NCBI GenBank assembly: GCA_002418825.1
Contig: DIEW01000011.1
Location: 23,198 to 68,388, forward strand
DNA length: 45,191 nucleotides
Direction: 5' to 3'
Source of the DNA: Syntrophaceae bacterium UBA5764
Lineage (GTDB): Bacteria > Desulfobacterota > Syntrophia > Syntrophales > Smithellaceae
Positions 34,168-43,453 of the stretch are shown here, in pieces. Both the position numbers and the translations under genes were made by a program. The notes under the pieces were generated by a model. That model made no database searches. It was not told the origin of the DNA and saw only the letters and a list, made by a program, of their open reading frames with translations. Position 1 is the first letter of the stretch. The number at the start of each line of letters is the position of its first letter.

Positions 34168-35511
34168 ATGGATTTAAAAAACAAAAGGGTGGTCGTTCTA
34201 GGCATGGGCAGGACAGGAATCGCCACAGCGAAATTTTTGGGTAGCAAAAAGGCACAAGTTGTGGTGACGGATGAAAAGTCTGTGAATGCATGGGGTGAAG
34301 GTTTTAAGTCTATTGCCCGTGAAAAATGGCTCCAAGTGGCAAATTATGATGCTGAAATTTTGGATGGAGCAAGCATGGTTGTTCCATCCCCGGGAGTTCC
34401 TCCGCATAATGCTTTGCTGATTGAGGCACAAAAAAGAAACATACAGATAGTCGGTGAAATAGAACTGGCTTACAGTTTTTTGAACGCACCTTTAATCGCG
34501 GTGACAGGCACCAATGGTAAAACTACGACAACCACACTTGTGGGACAAATATTGAAGCAAGCGAACAAAAAAATATTTATAGGCGGCAATATAGGAATCC
34601 CTTTAATTGAATATGCGCAAAGATTACCTCAGGCTGATTTTGTTGTTGCGGAAATAAGCAGCTTTCAGCTTCAGTGGGTGGAAAAATTCCATCCTTTTAT
34701 TTCTGTCCTTTTGAACATGACCAATGATCACACCGATTACCACGGTTCTTTTGCCGAGTATGTTCGCATTAAAACTAAAATATTTGCCGAACAAACGGCA
34801 AAAGACATCACTATCATCAATGCTGATGACCCGGCACAGAGAGAACTGATCGAAAAAATTCGTTCTAAAGTTGTCGCCTTTAGCTCGAAACGTGAATTGA
34901 GAGAAGGTATTTTTGTTAAAGGGGATCAAATAATTTTCAAAATGCAGGGGTTTGATGAAGAAATATATCCGTTAAAAATGATTAAATTACCCGGCTGGCA
35001 CAATGTGGAAAATGTGATGGCTGCGGTAGTGGCGGCGCGTTTTTGTGATGCTGATCGGCAGAGTATCGAATCTTGTGTTTCTAATTTTTACGGCTTGTCG
35101 CATCGTATAGAGTTTGTCGGCGAAAAAAAATCAATTAAGTTCTACGATGATTCGAAAGGAACAAATGTCGGAGCGGTTGTCCGCGCCCTGGAGACTTTTT
35201 CTCAGCCGGTTATTTTACTTTTAGGCGGGCGGGATAAAGATGGAGACTTTGAAACGCTTAAACCGATGCTCTCCCAAAAGGCGAAAAAGATAATTTTATT
35301 TGGTGAAGCGCGGGAGCGTATCTCCTCGCTTATCGGTAAGGGGGTGGAAAAAGTGATCATTCCGAAGATGCGCGACGCCATAGAAGTCGCTTATGAAAAG
35401 GCGCGGCCCGGAGATATAGTTTTGCTTTCTCCCGGATGCGCGAGTTTTGACGAATTCCGTGACTATAAAGAACGTGGTGAATATTTTAAACGGATTGTTA
35501 GGGGTCTTTAA
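34168..35511 (+). CDS. murD: UDP-MurNAc-L-Ala--D-Glu ligase MurD
   Basis: Adds D-glutamate to UDP-MurNAc-L-alanine. The N-terminal Rossmann domain (VVVLGMGRTGIATAKFL) binds the nucleotide sugar. The P-loop is VTGTNGKTTTTTL. NMTNDHTDYHGS and LGGRDKDGDF are MurD-specific stretches. Length is 447 aa. It begins seven bases after mraY and its TAA stop shares a base with the ftsW ATG (TAATG). Confidence 0.97.
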   Translation: MDLKNKRVVVLGMGRTGIATAKFLGSKKAQVVVTDEKSVNAWGEGFKSIAREKWLQVANYDAEILDGASMVVPSPGVPPHNALLIEAQKRNIQIVGEIELAYSFLNAPLIAVTGTNGKTTTTTLVGQILKQANKKIFIGGNIGIPLIEYAQRLPQADFVVAEISSFQLQWVEKFHPFISVLLNMTNDHTDYHGSFAEYVRIKTKIFAEQTAKDITIINADDPAQRELIEKIRSKVVAFSSKRELREGIFVKGDQIIFKMQGFDEEIYPLKMIKLPGWHNVENVMAAVVAARFCDADRQSIESCVSNFYGLSHRIEFVGEKKSIKFYDDSKGTNVGAVVRALETFSQPVILLLGGRDKDGDFETLKPMLSQKAKKIILFGEARERISSLIGKGVEKVIIPKMRDAIEVAYEKARPGDIVLLSPGCASFDEFRDYKERGEYFKRIVRGL

Positions 35512-36620
35512 TGAATGCGGCAACTAAACAGGAAGAAAAATCACCGGATATAATTTTGCTTCTGGTCACATTAATTTTGGTTACCGTAGGTACGGTAATG
35601 ATTTATTCGTCCAGCTCGATAATTGCTTTGGAAAAGTTCGGCGATAGCCGTTTTTTTTTGAAGAAGCAAATCGTGTTTGTTTTTTTAGGAATGCTTTTGA
35701 TGGTATTGATTACAAAAGTGCCATATGAGCATCTCAAAAAAATGGCCTATCCCGGCCTTCTGTTGGCAATTGTTCTATTGGTTTTAGTATTAATACCGGG
35801 TATGGGCCTGAAACGAGGCGGAGCAACCCGCTGGCTTAATGTCGGAGGCCTTTCTTTTCAGGTGACGGAGATGGTTAAGATCGCCATGGTTTTATTTCTT
35901 GCGCATTTTTGGGCACGGAAAACAAATCAAATTAAAATTTTTCATCGAGGTGTTCTTTTCCCCTTGCTGGTTTTTTTATTGGTTATTTTTTTGGTTCTGC
36001 TCGAACCGGACTTTGGGGCAGCGGTTATAATTGCCGCTATTCTCCTTTTTATGCTGTGTATTTCCGGTGCACGTATCAGGCACATGTTGTTTTTAATTTT
36101 AATGTTCCTGCCGGCGGGCGTGTTGTTGATTTTGTTTAAAGGATACAGAATGGCCCGCCTGACGGCGTTTTTGGACCCATGGAAAGACGCGAGCAATACG
36201 GGATTTCAGATTATCCAATCTTTTTTGTCCTTCGGTGCTGGAGGAACTTTTGGTGTGGGCATTGGTGACGGAATGCAGAAACTGTTTTATTTGCCTGAGC
36301 CGCATACTGATTTTATACTTTCTATTATCGCCGAGGAAAGTGGATTCATTGGAGTGACAATTGTTATCATCATGTTTGCCCTTTTTGTTGTGCGTGGCTT
36401 CATGATTGCGCTAAAGGCACCCGACCTTTTCGGTACGCTGCTGGCTGCCGGTTTAACGTTGATAGTTGCCCTGCAGTCGTTTGTAAATATTGCGGGAGTA
36501 ATGGGGTTAATACCGCTGAAGGGTTTGGTACTGCCTTTTTTAAGTTACGGCGGAACGGCGTTGTTGATGAGTATGACGTCAGTGGGGATATTGCTGAATA
36601 TTTCCTCACATACGGCATAG
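35511..36620 (+). CDS. ftsW: Peptidoglycan glycosyltransferase FtsW
   Basis: SEDS-family polymerase that builds septal glycan with FtsI. About ten transmembrane helices. SEDS signatures are visible: GTVMIYSSSS near the start, LKRGGATRWLNVGG, LEPDFGAA (with the conserved Asp), and LPEPHTDFILSIIAEESGFIG followed by LPFLSYGGTALL near the end. Length is 369 aa. Start overlaps the murD stop by one base. A 56-base gap to murG follows with no terminator visible. Confidence 0.96.
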   Translation: MNAATKQEEKSPDIILLLVTLILVTVGTVMIYSSSSIIALEKFGDSRFFLKKQIVFVFLGMLLMVLITKVPYEHLKKMAYPGLLLAIVLLVLVLIPGMGLKRGGATRWLNVGGLSFQVTEMVKIAMVLFLAHFWARKTNQIKIFHRGVLFPLLVFLLVIFLVLLEPDFGAAVIIAAILLFMLCISGARIRHMLFLILMFLPAGVLLILFKGYRMARLTAFLDPWKDASNTGFQIIQSFLSFGAGGTFGVGIGDGMQKLFYLPEPHTDFILSIIAEESGFIGVTIVIIMFALFVVRGFMIALKAPDLFGTLLAAGLTLIVALQSFVNIAGVMGLIPLKGLVLPFLSYGGTALLMSMTSVGILLNISSHTA

Positions 36621-36676
36621 AGAAAAAATAACGAAACGATGTTGCTAAGTTTTTGCTGACTAAGATGGTGTGAGAT

Positions 36677-37753
36677 ATGAGGGTAATCATAGCAGGAGGG
36701 GGTACGGGAGGGCACTTGTTTCCAGGCATAGCCATTGCCGAGGAATTTTTGAAACGAGACGGAAAAGCTCAGGTGATATTTATCGGTACTAAAAGAGGTA
36801 TTGAGTCAAAATTATTGGGAGCGCAGGGTTTTGAACTTAAAACCATTGATGTGGAAGGGCTTAAGGGTCGGGGAATCAGGGCATTGGCTAAAGGTATTTA
36901 TCAAGTGCCGAAAAGCATGTGGCAATCAAGATGCATAATAAAAAGTTTCAAGCCGGATATTGTTATTGGTGTCGGCGGCTATGCTTCGGGACCAGCGGTT
37001 GTTACGGCACATTTAATGAGGATACCCACGGCGATAGCCGAGCAAAACGCTGTGCCCGGAGTAACAAATAAAATACTCGGTAAATTTGTGGATAAAATAT
37101 TTGTCACCTATAAACAGGCGGCGGAATATTTTGCATCCGACAAGGTGATTGTCAGCGGCAATCCCGTGCGGGCTGCATTTGCCTCTTTAGTTCCGACGGA
37201 CAGGCAAAAAAAAGATTATTGGCAATTACTTGTATTCGGTGGTTCTCAGGGAGCGGAAGCCATCAACAAAGCGGTGACGGATATGTTGCCGAGATTGCAG
37301 ACAATGAGAAAAAAAATTCATATTATTCATCAAACCGGCACGAGACAGGCGGATGTAATCAAAAGAATTTATGAGAAATATTCAATGGCGGCGACGGTTC
37401 TGCCGTTTATTGTTGATATGGTTAAAGCGTATAAAAGCGCTGATTTGATAATTTGCCGGGCGGGGGCTACATCATTGGCAGAGATTACGGCCGCAGGAAA
37501 AGCCGCGATATTAATTCCATATCCATGGGCGGCCAACGATCATCAAACAAAAAATGCTCAGGCGATGGCGGATGCCCAGGCAGCGATAGTGATTCATGAA
37601 CATGAACTGGCCGGTGGAAAATTAAATGAAGTAATTGATGATTTGCTGAAAGACGAGAAGAAAATAAGAAAAATGGAAAAAGAGTCAGCAAAACTGGGAA
37701 ATATAAAAGCAGCGGCGGAAATTGTTGATATATGCGTCAAATTGATCGCTTGA
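36677..37753 (+). CDS. murG: UDP-GlcNAc--lipid I N-acetylglucosaminyltransferase MurG
   Basis: Membrane-associated GT-B glycosyltransferase that converts lipid I to lipid II. The N-terminal signature GGGTGGHLFPGIAIAEEF is followed by GVGGYASGP, the linker QNAVPGVTNK, GGSQGAEAIN and the donor site RAGATSLAEITAAGKAAILIPYP. Length is 358 aa. It starts 56 bases after ftsW and ends four bases before the earliest murC start. Confidence 0.97.
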   Translation: MRVIIAGGGTGGHLFPGIAIAEEFLKRDGKAQVIFIGTKRGIESKLLGAQGFELKTIDVEGLKGRGIRALAKGIYQVPKSMWQSRCIIKSFKPDIVIGVGGYASGPAVVTAHLMRIPTAIAEQNAVPGVTNKILGKFVDKIFVTYKQAAEYFASDKVIVSGNPVRAAFASLVPTDRQKKDYWQLLVFGGSQGAEAINKAVTDMLPRLQTMRKKIHIIHQTGTRQADVIKRIYEKYSMAATVLPFIVDMVKAYKSADLIICRAGATSLAEITAAGKAAILIPYPWAANDHQTKNAQAMADAQAAIVIHEHELAGGKLNEVIDDLLKDEKKIRKMEKESAKLGNIKAAAEIVDICVKLIA

Positions 37754-37757
37754 AAAA

Positions 37758-39191
37758 ATGCGAGGGAAAATACGAATCATGGCTAGCAGCAAACAGAACG
37801 GATTAATGCAGAGAAAAGTTAAACGTATTCATTTTGTTGGAATTGGAGGAATCGGCATGAGCGGTATCGCCGAAGTGCTTATAAATTTAGGATACGAAAT
37901 CAGCGGTTCGGACATGCAAAGTTCGGACATAACTAAACGCCTGAAAAAATTGGGGGCAAAAGTGTCTCTTGGACACAGCGCCCAAAATGTATCAAAGGCC
38001 GATGTTGTGGTCACTTCCACAGCGGTTAGAGAAAATAATCCGGAAGTTGTTGAAGCCCGCCGAAAAAATATTCCTGTAATACCGCGGGCGGAAATGCTGG
38101 CTGAACTTTTGAAGATGAAATTTTCCATAGCAGTTTCCGGCAGTCACGGGAAGACAACAACCACTTCCATGATTTCCACTGTTCTGGCGCAAGGCGGATT
38201 TGACCCCACCATGGTTATTGGAGGAAAGCTGGCCAGTATCGGCAGTAACGCCAGACTGGGCGACGGCGATCTTATTGTGGCGGAAGCGGATGAAAGCGAC
38301 GGTTCTTTTTTGAAGTTGTCACCAACTATTGCCATTATCACCAATATTGACCGGGAGCATCTTGATTATTATCCGGGGATAGAGGAAATAAAAGATGCCT
38401 TTCTTCAATTTGCTAACATTGTCCCCTTTTATGGCTGTACAGTTTTGTGCAGCGACGATGAACATGTCCGGGAGATATTACCTTTAATAAAGCGTAAAGT
38501 TATAACTTATGGAATAAAGTATCCTGCGGATTATACGGTGCAGGATATAAAATTTAAAGGAAACAAATCGGTTTATAAACTCAGCTATAGAGCAGATGAA
38601 TTAGGCACTGTTGAATTGAGTGTTCCCGGCATGTTTAATATTTACAATTCTCTGGCCGCTGTTGCTGTCTGTCGTGAGTTAAAATTGGATTTGAAGACGA
38701 TTAGAGACGGGTTACGGAACTTTTTTGGTGTGCAAAGACGGCTTGAAGTAAAAGGAGTTGTTTCCGGTGTGACGGTTGTCGATGATTATGGCCATCATCC
38801 TACAGAAATAAAAGAAACTCTGGCCGCGGCGCGGCACGTTTGGAAAAAAAGATTGGTTGTTGTTTTTCAGCCGCATCGTTTTACGCGCACCAAAGTACTT
38901 TTCGATGAATTTACTAAAGCATTCGACGATGCCGACGTTCTTATTCTTAATGATATTTACCCGGCCAGCGAAGAGCCGATTGCCGGAATTAATTCTGCGG
39001 CTCTCTGGGCGGCGATAAAACAAGCTGGCCATCCGTGCGTCGAATATATTTCTGGTGAGAAGGAAACGCTTAGATATCTTTTGGAAACGGTGAGGCCTAA
39101 GGATACGGTTATTACCTTGGGTGCCGGAAACGTTTATAAGATGGGAGAGGCTTTTTTGAAAAAAATGGTAGCAAGGGAAAAAAGTAAATAA
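37758..39191 (+). CDS. murC: UDP-N-acetylmuramate--L-alanine ligase MurC
   Basis: First Mur ligase, adding L-alanine to UDP-MurNAc. The sequence shows IHFVGIGGIGMSGIAEVL, the P-loop SGSHGKTTTTSM, EADESDGSFL and DDYGHHPTEIKETL, all MurC-specific. Three in-frame ATG codons (37758, 37779, 37806) could start it, and none has a strong ribosome-binding site. The last one would place the start closest to the family's usual N-terminus. The longest form (477 aa) is given here. Its stop shares a base with the murB start. Confidence 0.96.
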   Translation: MRGKIRIMASSKQNGLMQRKVKRIHFVGIGGIGMSGIAEVLINLGYEISGSDMQSSDITKRLKKLGAKVSLGHSAQNVSKADVVVTSTAVRENNPEVVEARRKNIPVIPRAEMLAELLKMKFSIAVSGSHGKTTTTSMISTVLAQGGFDPTMVIGGKLASIGSNARLGDGDLIVAEADESDGSFLKLSPTIAIITNIDREHLDYYPGIEEIKDAFLQFANIVPFYGCTVLCSDDEHVREILPLIKRKVITYGIKYPADYTVQDIKFKGNKSVYKLSYRADELGTVELSVPGMFNIYNSLAAVAVCRELKLDLKTIRDGLRNFFGVQRRLEVKGVVSGVTVVDDYGHHPTEIKETLAAARHVWKKRLVVVFQPHRFTRTKVLFDEFTKAFDDADVLILNDIYPASEEPIAGINSAALWAAIKQAGHPCVEYISGEKETLRYLLETVRPKDTVITLGAGNVYKMGEAFLKKMVAREKSK

Positions 39192-40114
39192 TGCCGGTAA
39201 AAAGAAAAATCGTAGACGTGCTAGAAGATATTCCTCGGACAAAGGTATTGTACGATGAGCCGATGTCCAATTACACTTCGCTTCGTGTGGGAGGCAAGGC
39301 GGATGCTCTAGTTGTTATAAACAGCGAAGAACAGTTGTCGAAGATAGTTAACAGGCTCAAAAATGAAAACATTGATTTTTTTCCGGCCGGGAATTTGACA
39401 AATATTATTATACGCGACGGCGGTTATCGTGGAGTAATTTTGTTGATGACAGGATTGAAAAAAGTTGTCTGCCAGCGTTTTTCGGATGGGCGACAGGTCA
39501 TTTTTGCCGAGGCCGGTGCTTCATTAGATTCAGTAATCAGCTTGGCTCTGGCCGAAGAGCTTACCGGTATGGAATTTTGCGCCGGAATTCCCGGTAGTGT
39601 CGGCGGAGCCGTTCGGATGAACGCGGGAGCATACGGGAAAGAAATGAAGGATGTTTTAGAAAAAATATATTTACTTGATGTCGACGGCACAAAAAAAGAT
39701 TTGCATCGGCAGGATATATCTTTCGGATATAGGAAAATCAATTTGCCTTTGCAGACTATTATTCTTGCCGCAAAATTCAGGGTGGAAAAGGGCGAAACCA
39801 AAAGCATTAAAAACCGGATGAAAGAAATAATGCAGTGGCGTCGGGAAAAGCATCCGTTGGAATATCCAAGCGCCGGGTCTGTTTTTAAAAACATTCCCGG
39901 TCAGCCTGCCGGAAAGATTATTGAAGAACTTGGAATAAAAGGAAAAAGTTGCGGGGATGCGCAAATTTCTCCCAAGCATGCGAATTTTATTGTCAATAAA
40001 GGAAAAGCCAAAGCAGCGGATGTTTTGAAGCTTATTGCGTTTGTACAGGAGAAGGTAAAAAAAGAAAAAAACATTAATCTGGAAACAGAAGTGGTTATTA
40101 TTGGAGAGGATTGA
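39191..40114 (+). CDS. murB: UDP-N-acetylenolpyruvoylglucosamine reductase MurB
   Basis: FAD-dependent reductase that finishes UDP-MurNAc. SLRVGGKAD near residue 30, CAGIPGSVGGAVRMNAGAYG in the middle, YPSAGSVFKN (with the proton-donor Ser) and the terminal LETEVVIIG (with the catalytic Glu) mark a type II MurB. Length is 307 aa. The FAD-pyrophosphate loop, normally of the form GxG-S/T-N, reads AGNLTN (66-71), so the second Gly is Leu. All catalytic positions are otherwise present. Start is one base overlapped with the murC stop. Confidence 0.95.
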   Translation: MPVKRKIVDVLEDIPRTKVLYDEPMSNYTSLRVGGKADALVVINSEEQLSKIVNRLKNENIDFFPAGNLTNIIIRDGGYRGVILLMTGLKKVVCQRFSDGRQVIFAEAGASLDSVISLALAEELTGMEFCAGIPGSVGGAVRMNAGAYGKEMKDVLEKIYLLDVDGTKKDLHRQDISFGYRKINLPLQTIILAAKFRVEKGETKSIKNRMKEIMQWRREKHPLEYPSAGSVFKNIPGQPAGKIIEELGIKGKSCGDAQISPKHANFIVNKGKAKAADVLKLIAFVQEKVKKEKNINLETEVVIIGED

Positions 40115-40965
40115 TGCGGATAAGGTCGAGCAAAAGTTACAAAGCCAAGAGGTATCGCCTGACACGCAGATTCAGTGAAATGTTTGGTGATTTTTTCCGG
40201 GCCTGGTGCGTGTTGCTTTCGGCTGCCGTTCTCAGTTGCGCGTTTATTTATGTTTATACCTGTTTTTTAAGCAGCCCGTATTTTGAAATCAAAGAGACTT
40301 CCGTGCGCGGTCTGAAGGAACTGACGGAAAAGGATGTTCTCACATTGGCGCAGGTAAAACCTGCGCAAAATCTTTTGGCGGTGAATAAATCAGCAATAGA
40401 AAAAAGGATATTGGCTAATCCATGGGTGAAAAATATATATATTGGCAGAGAATTGCCCGACAGGCTTGTGCTGGAGTTGAGGGAAAGGCAACCGGTAGCT
40501 TTATTGAAGGAGAAAAATGATTTCTATTTGATTGATACGGAAGGTAATGTGTTTAAAAAGGTAAACGAGAGCGATGAAATTGACCTTCCCGTAATCAGCG
40601 GATTGGATGGTAAAGAAGCCGCGAAGACGCCTTCTTTTCTCGAAGCGCTGAGACTGATCGATATTTTACACAATTCCAGTCAGTACGCTTATCTGGGAAT
40701 CGTTTCCGAAGTGAATGTCAGCAAAGTATTCGGCTTGGGTGTACTTACGGAAAAAGGATTTTATTTTAAATTGGGTACTGATGGTTTTGAGAGCAAATTA
40801 AAAAACTTGAAAATAGTGATGGATGATCTGGCGAAGAGGGAACTGACAAATGGTTGGCTGTGTATTGATTTGGTTAATCCTTCGAAAATTACCATTCAGC
40901 AAAAAAACTTGCTTATTAAAGAGAAAGAGCGAGAGGGGAGTAGCAGTAGCCGTTATCAAATATGA
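40114..40965 (+). CDS. ftsQ: Cell division protein FtsQ
   Basis: Bitopic divisome protein linking early and late division proteins. It has a basic cytoplasmic segment, one transmembrane helix (about residues 30-52), a POTRA domain (FEIKETSVRGLKELTEKDVL onwards) and a beta-rich FtsQ domain with LPDRLVLELRERQPVALL and FYLIDTEGNVF. I chose the ATG at 40114: it overlaps the murB TGA (TGATG) and has GGAGAGG four bases upstream. A TTG three bases earlier is also in frame. Length is 283 aa. Confidence 0.93.
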   Translation: MRIRSSKSYKAKRYRLTRRFSEMFGDFFRAWCVLLSAAVLSCAFIYVYTCFLSSPYFEIKETSVRGLKELTEKDVLTLAQVKPAQNLLAVNKSAIEKRILANPWVKNIYIGRELPDRLVLELRERQPVALLKEKNDFYLIDTEGNVFKKVNESDEIDLPVISGLDGKEAAKTPSFLEALRLIDILHNSSQYAYLGIVSEVNVSKVFGLGVLTEKGFYFKLGTDGFESKLKNLKIVMDDLAKRELTNGWLCIDLVNPSKITIQQKNLLIKEKEREGSSSSRYQI

Positions 40966-41006
40966 AATTAAATAGGAAGTTAAAATAAAAACGAGGTGAA
41001 ATACTG

Positions 41007-42233
41007 ATGGGAAGAAAAAATGAAGTGCTTGTTGGGCTTGATATTGGAACCACCAAGACTACGGCGGTTGTCGGAGAAGTTACTAATACAGGCATTGACA
41101 TAATAGGCATCGGAACGTCACCGGCAAAAGAAATAAGAAAAGGTGCTGTGGTCAATATAGACAACATGGTGGAATCTATTAAAACAGCAGTGGATGAGGC
41201 GGAACATATGTCTGGTTACCGTATCAATTCAGTTTATGTCGGTATAGCCGGGAACCATGTTAAGGGGCAGAATTCTTTGGGGATAGTATCTGTTAAAGGT
41301 CGTGAGGTTGGTGAAGATGACGTGCAAAGAGCAATTGAAGCGTCACGCGCCATTGCTGTTCCAATAGACAGGGAAATAATACATATTCTGCCCCAAAATT
41401 ATGTTGTCGATGGTCAGGACGGCATTAAAGATCCCAAGGGAATGTCCGGTGTGCGTCTTGAAGCAAAAGTGCATATTGTCACCGCCGCATCTTCCGCCAT
41501 TCAAAATATAATTAAATCTGTTAACCGGGTCGGGTTAGATATTGATGACATCGTTATGGAACAGTTAGCTGCTTCCGAGGCTGTGCTGAGTTCTGATGAA
41601 AAAGATTTGGGCGTGGCGGTAATTGACATTGGAGGCGCGCATACCGGCATAGCCATTTTTGCCGAGGGAAGCATCAAACATACCGCAATACTTTCGGTGG
41701 GAGGTAATTATGTCACTTCCGATATTGCCACGGGTTTGCGCACACCTTTGAATGAGGCAGAGGATATAAAACTAAAATATGGATGCGCTTTGACTTCAAT
41801 GATTGCAAAAGAGGAGACAATAAGAGTGCCCAGTGTAGGCGGTCGCGAGGATCGCGAAGTTTCTCGCCAAATTTTGGGCCGAATCGTTGAACCCAGGATG
41901 GAGGAAATATTAAGTTTTGCGTTCAAGGAAGTTGTCCGCTCTGGATTTGAAGAATTACTGGCGGCCGGGGTTGTTCTGACCGGGGGAACCGCGCTGTTAC
42001 CCGGAACTAATGAACTTGCCGAACGGGTGTTTGACATGCCGACACGCCGGGGCAATCCAGCCAATGTCGGCGGTTTATATGATGTGGTGAATTCTCCGGA
42101 GCATACGGTCGGCGTTGGATTGATTGTTTATGGAAGCAAGGAAATGGAGAGAGATTCTGTGTACGGCAGAAAGACAAATATATTCGGCAGAATGTCAAGG
42201 TCAATAAAAAAATTAATGTCAGAATTTTTTTGA
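41007..42233 (+). CDS. ftsA: Cell division protein FtsA
   Basis: Actin-like ATPase that anchors FtsZ to the membrane and recruits later division proteins. VGLDIGTTKTTAVVGE is the phosphate-1 loop, VAVIDIGGAHTGIAIF the phosphate-2 loop and VVLTGGTALLPG the adenosine motif. The inserted 1C domain lies around residues 85-165. The C-terminus ends with a short amphipathic helix (MSRSIKKLMSEFF) that would be the membrane-targeting sequence. Length is 408 aa. It is followed by ftsZ after 15 bases. Confidence 0.97.
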   Translation: MGRKNEVLVGLDIGTTKTTAVVGEVTNTGIDIIGIGTSPAKEIRKGAVVNIDNMVESIKTAVDEAEHMSGYRINSVYVGIAGNHVKGQNSLGIVSVKGREVGEDDVQRAIEASRAIAVPIDREIIHILPQNYVVDGQDGIKDPKGMSGVRLEAKVHIVTAASSAIQNIIKSVNRVGLDIDDIVMEQLAASEAVLSSDEKDLGVAVIDIGGAHTGIAIFAEGSIKHTAILSVGGNYVTSDIATGLRTPLNEAEDIKLKYGCALTSMIAKEETIRVPSVGGREDREVSRQILGRIVEPRMEEILSFAFKEVVRSGFEELLAAGVVLTGGTALLPGTNELAERVFDMPTRRGNPANVGGLYDVVNSPEHTVGVGLIVYGSKEMERDSVYGRKTNIFGRMSRSIKKLMSEFF

Positions 42234-42248
42234 AAGGAAGGAGTAACC

Positions 42249-43403
42249 ATGTTTGAATTAAAAGAAATATGCAATGAAAATTCGGCAAAGATCAAGGTAA
42301 TCGGTGTGGGCGGAGGCGGAGGAAACGCCGTAAATACGATGATTGCGTATTCACTGCGCGGAGTTGATTTCATCAACACCAATACAGACGCACAAGTGCT
42401 GAGCGTTTCTCATGCGCCGATTAAAATTCAATTAGGTATGGAGTTAACCAAAGGATTAGGCGCTGGTTCCAATCCTGAAATCGGCAGACAAGCGGCATTC
42501 GAATCAAGAGACGAAATAAAACCTTACTTGGAAGGCGCGGATATGATTTTTATCACCGCAGGATTAGGCGGAGGAACGGGAACAGGTGCTGCTCCGGTCA
42601 TTGCGGAAATCGCCCGTGAATGCAATGCGCTAACAGTTGCCGTGGTTACCAAGCCTTTTCAATTTGAAGGGAAAAAGCGTAATATGCAAGCAGAAGAGGG
42701 GATTCAGCAGCTAAGAGGCGTTGTGGATACCCTGATTGTTGTTCCCAATCAGCGGCTTTTAAGCTTAGGCGGGCGCAACCTGTCGCTTTTGGAATCATTT
42801 AAAAAAGCGGATGATGTTCTTTATCAGGCGGTGAAAGGAATTTCCGATTTAATTTTGGTCCCCGGATTGATTAATCTCGATTTTGCAGATGTAAAAAACA
42901 TTATGACGAACATGGGTATGGCCGTTATGGGGACGGGAATCGCCGGCGGAGAAAACCGGGCGGTAGAAGCGGCGCAAAAAGCGATTTCTTCGCCTCTTCT
43001 TGAAGACAATACTATTCAGGGAGCGCACGGCATTTTGCTTAATATCACCGGCGGATTGGATATGAGTCTTTACGAAGTCAATGAGGCTTCCTCACTGATT
43101 CAAGCGGAAGCGCATGAGGATGCGAATATTATTTTCGGCACGGTTATTGATGAAAAAATGAGAGATGAGATACGCATTACTGTTATCGCCACCGGCTTTG
43201 ATGACAACATTATTAAGAAAAAAGTTTCCGTGGACAATGTTACTCATCTTGTGGGCTTCAAGAAAGAAGATCTGCAGACGCCAGCATTTATGCGCCAGGA
43301 AAGAACACGCAACAAAGCCAATATAGTTACTCTGGGCGTGGACGAAGGCACGGAGGAACTGGATCTTGAGATTCCGACTTTTTTGCGCCGACAGGCGGAT
43401 TGA
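42249..43403 (+). CDS. ftsZ: Cell division protein FtsZ
   Basis: Tubulin-like GTPase that forms the division ring. The nucleotide-binding loop VGVGGGGGNAVN is at the N-terminus. The tubulin signature GGGTGTG is at residues 107-113. The T7 loop reads NLDFADVKNIM. A short linker leads to the conserved C-terminal peptide IPTFLRRQ (375-382), the docking site for FtsA and other partners. The linker is short for the family and total length is 384 aa. AAGGAAGGAG precedes the ATG. Confidence 0.98.
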   Translation: MFELKEICNENSAKIKVIGVGGGGGNAVNTMIAYSLRGVDFINTNTDAQVLSVSHAPIKIQLGMELTKGLGAGSNPEIGRQAAFESRDEIKPYLEGADMIFITAGLGGGTGTGAAPVIAEIARECNALTVAVVTKPFQFEGKKRNMQAEEGIQQLRGVVDTLIVVPNQRLLSLGGRNLSLLESFKKADDVLYQAVKGISDLILVPGLINLDFADVKNIMTNMGMAVMGTGIAGGENRAVEAAQKAISSPLLEDNTIQGAHGILLNITGGLDMSLYEVNEASSLIQAEAHEDANIIFGTVIDEKMRDEIRITVIATGFDDNIIKKKVSVDNVTHLVGFKKEDLQTPAFMRQERTRNKANIVTLGVDEGTEELDLEIPTFLRRQAD

Positions 43404-43429
43404 AAACAGGAGAGGCGAAATATTTATTC

Positions 43430-43453
43430 ATGGTTATGGGCCATGGGACATGA
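43430..43453 (+). other. Possible 7-codon leader frame overlapping the radical SAM start
   Basis: An ATG at 43430 opens a frame of seven codons (MVMGHGT) whose TGA overlaps the ATG at 43450 in an ATGA junction. It lies 14 bases after AGGAGAGG, rather far for initiation. It could be a reinitiation leader or chance. No product is implied. Confidence 0.25.
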
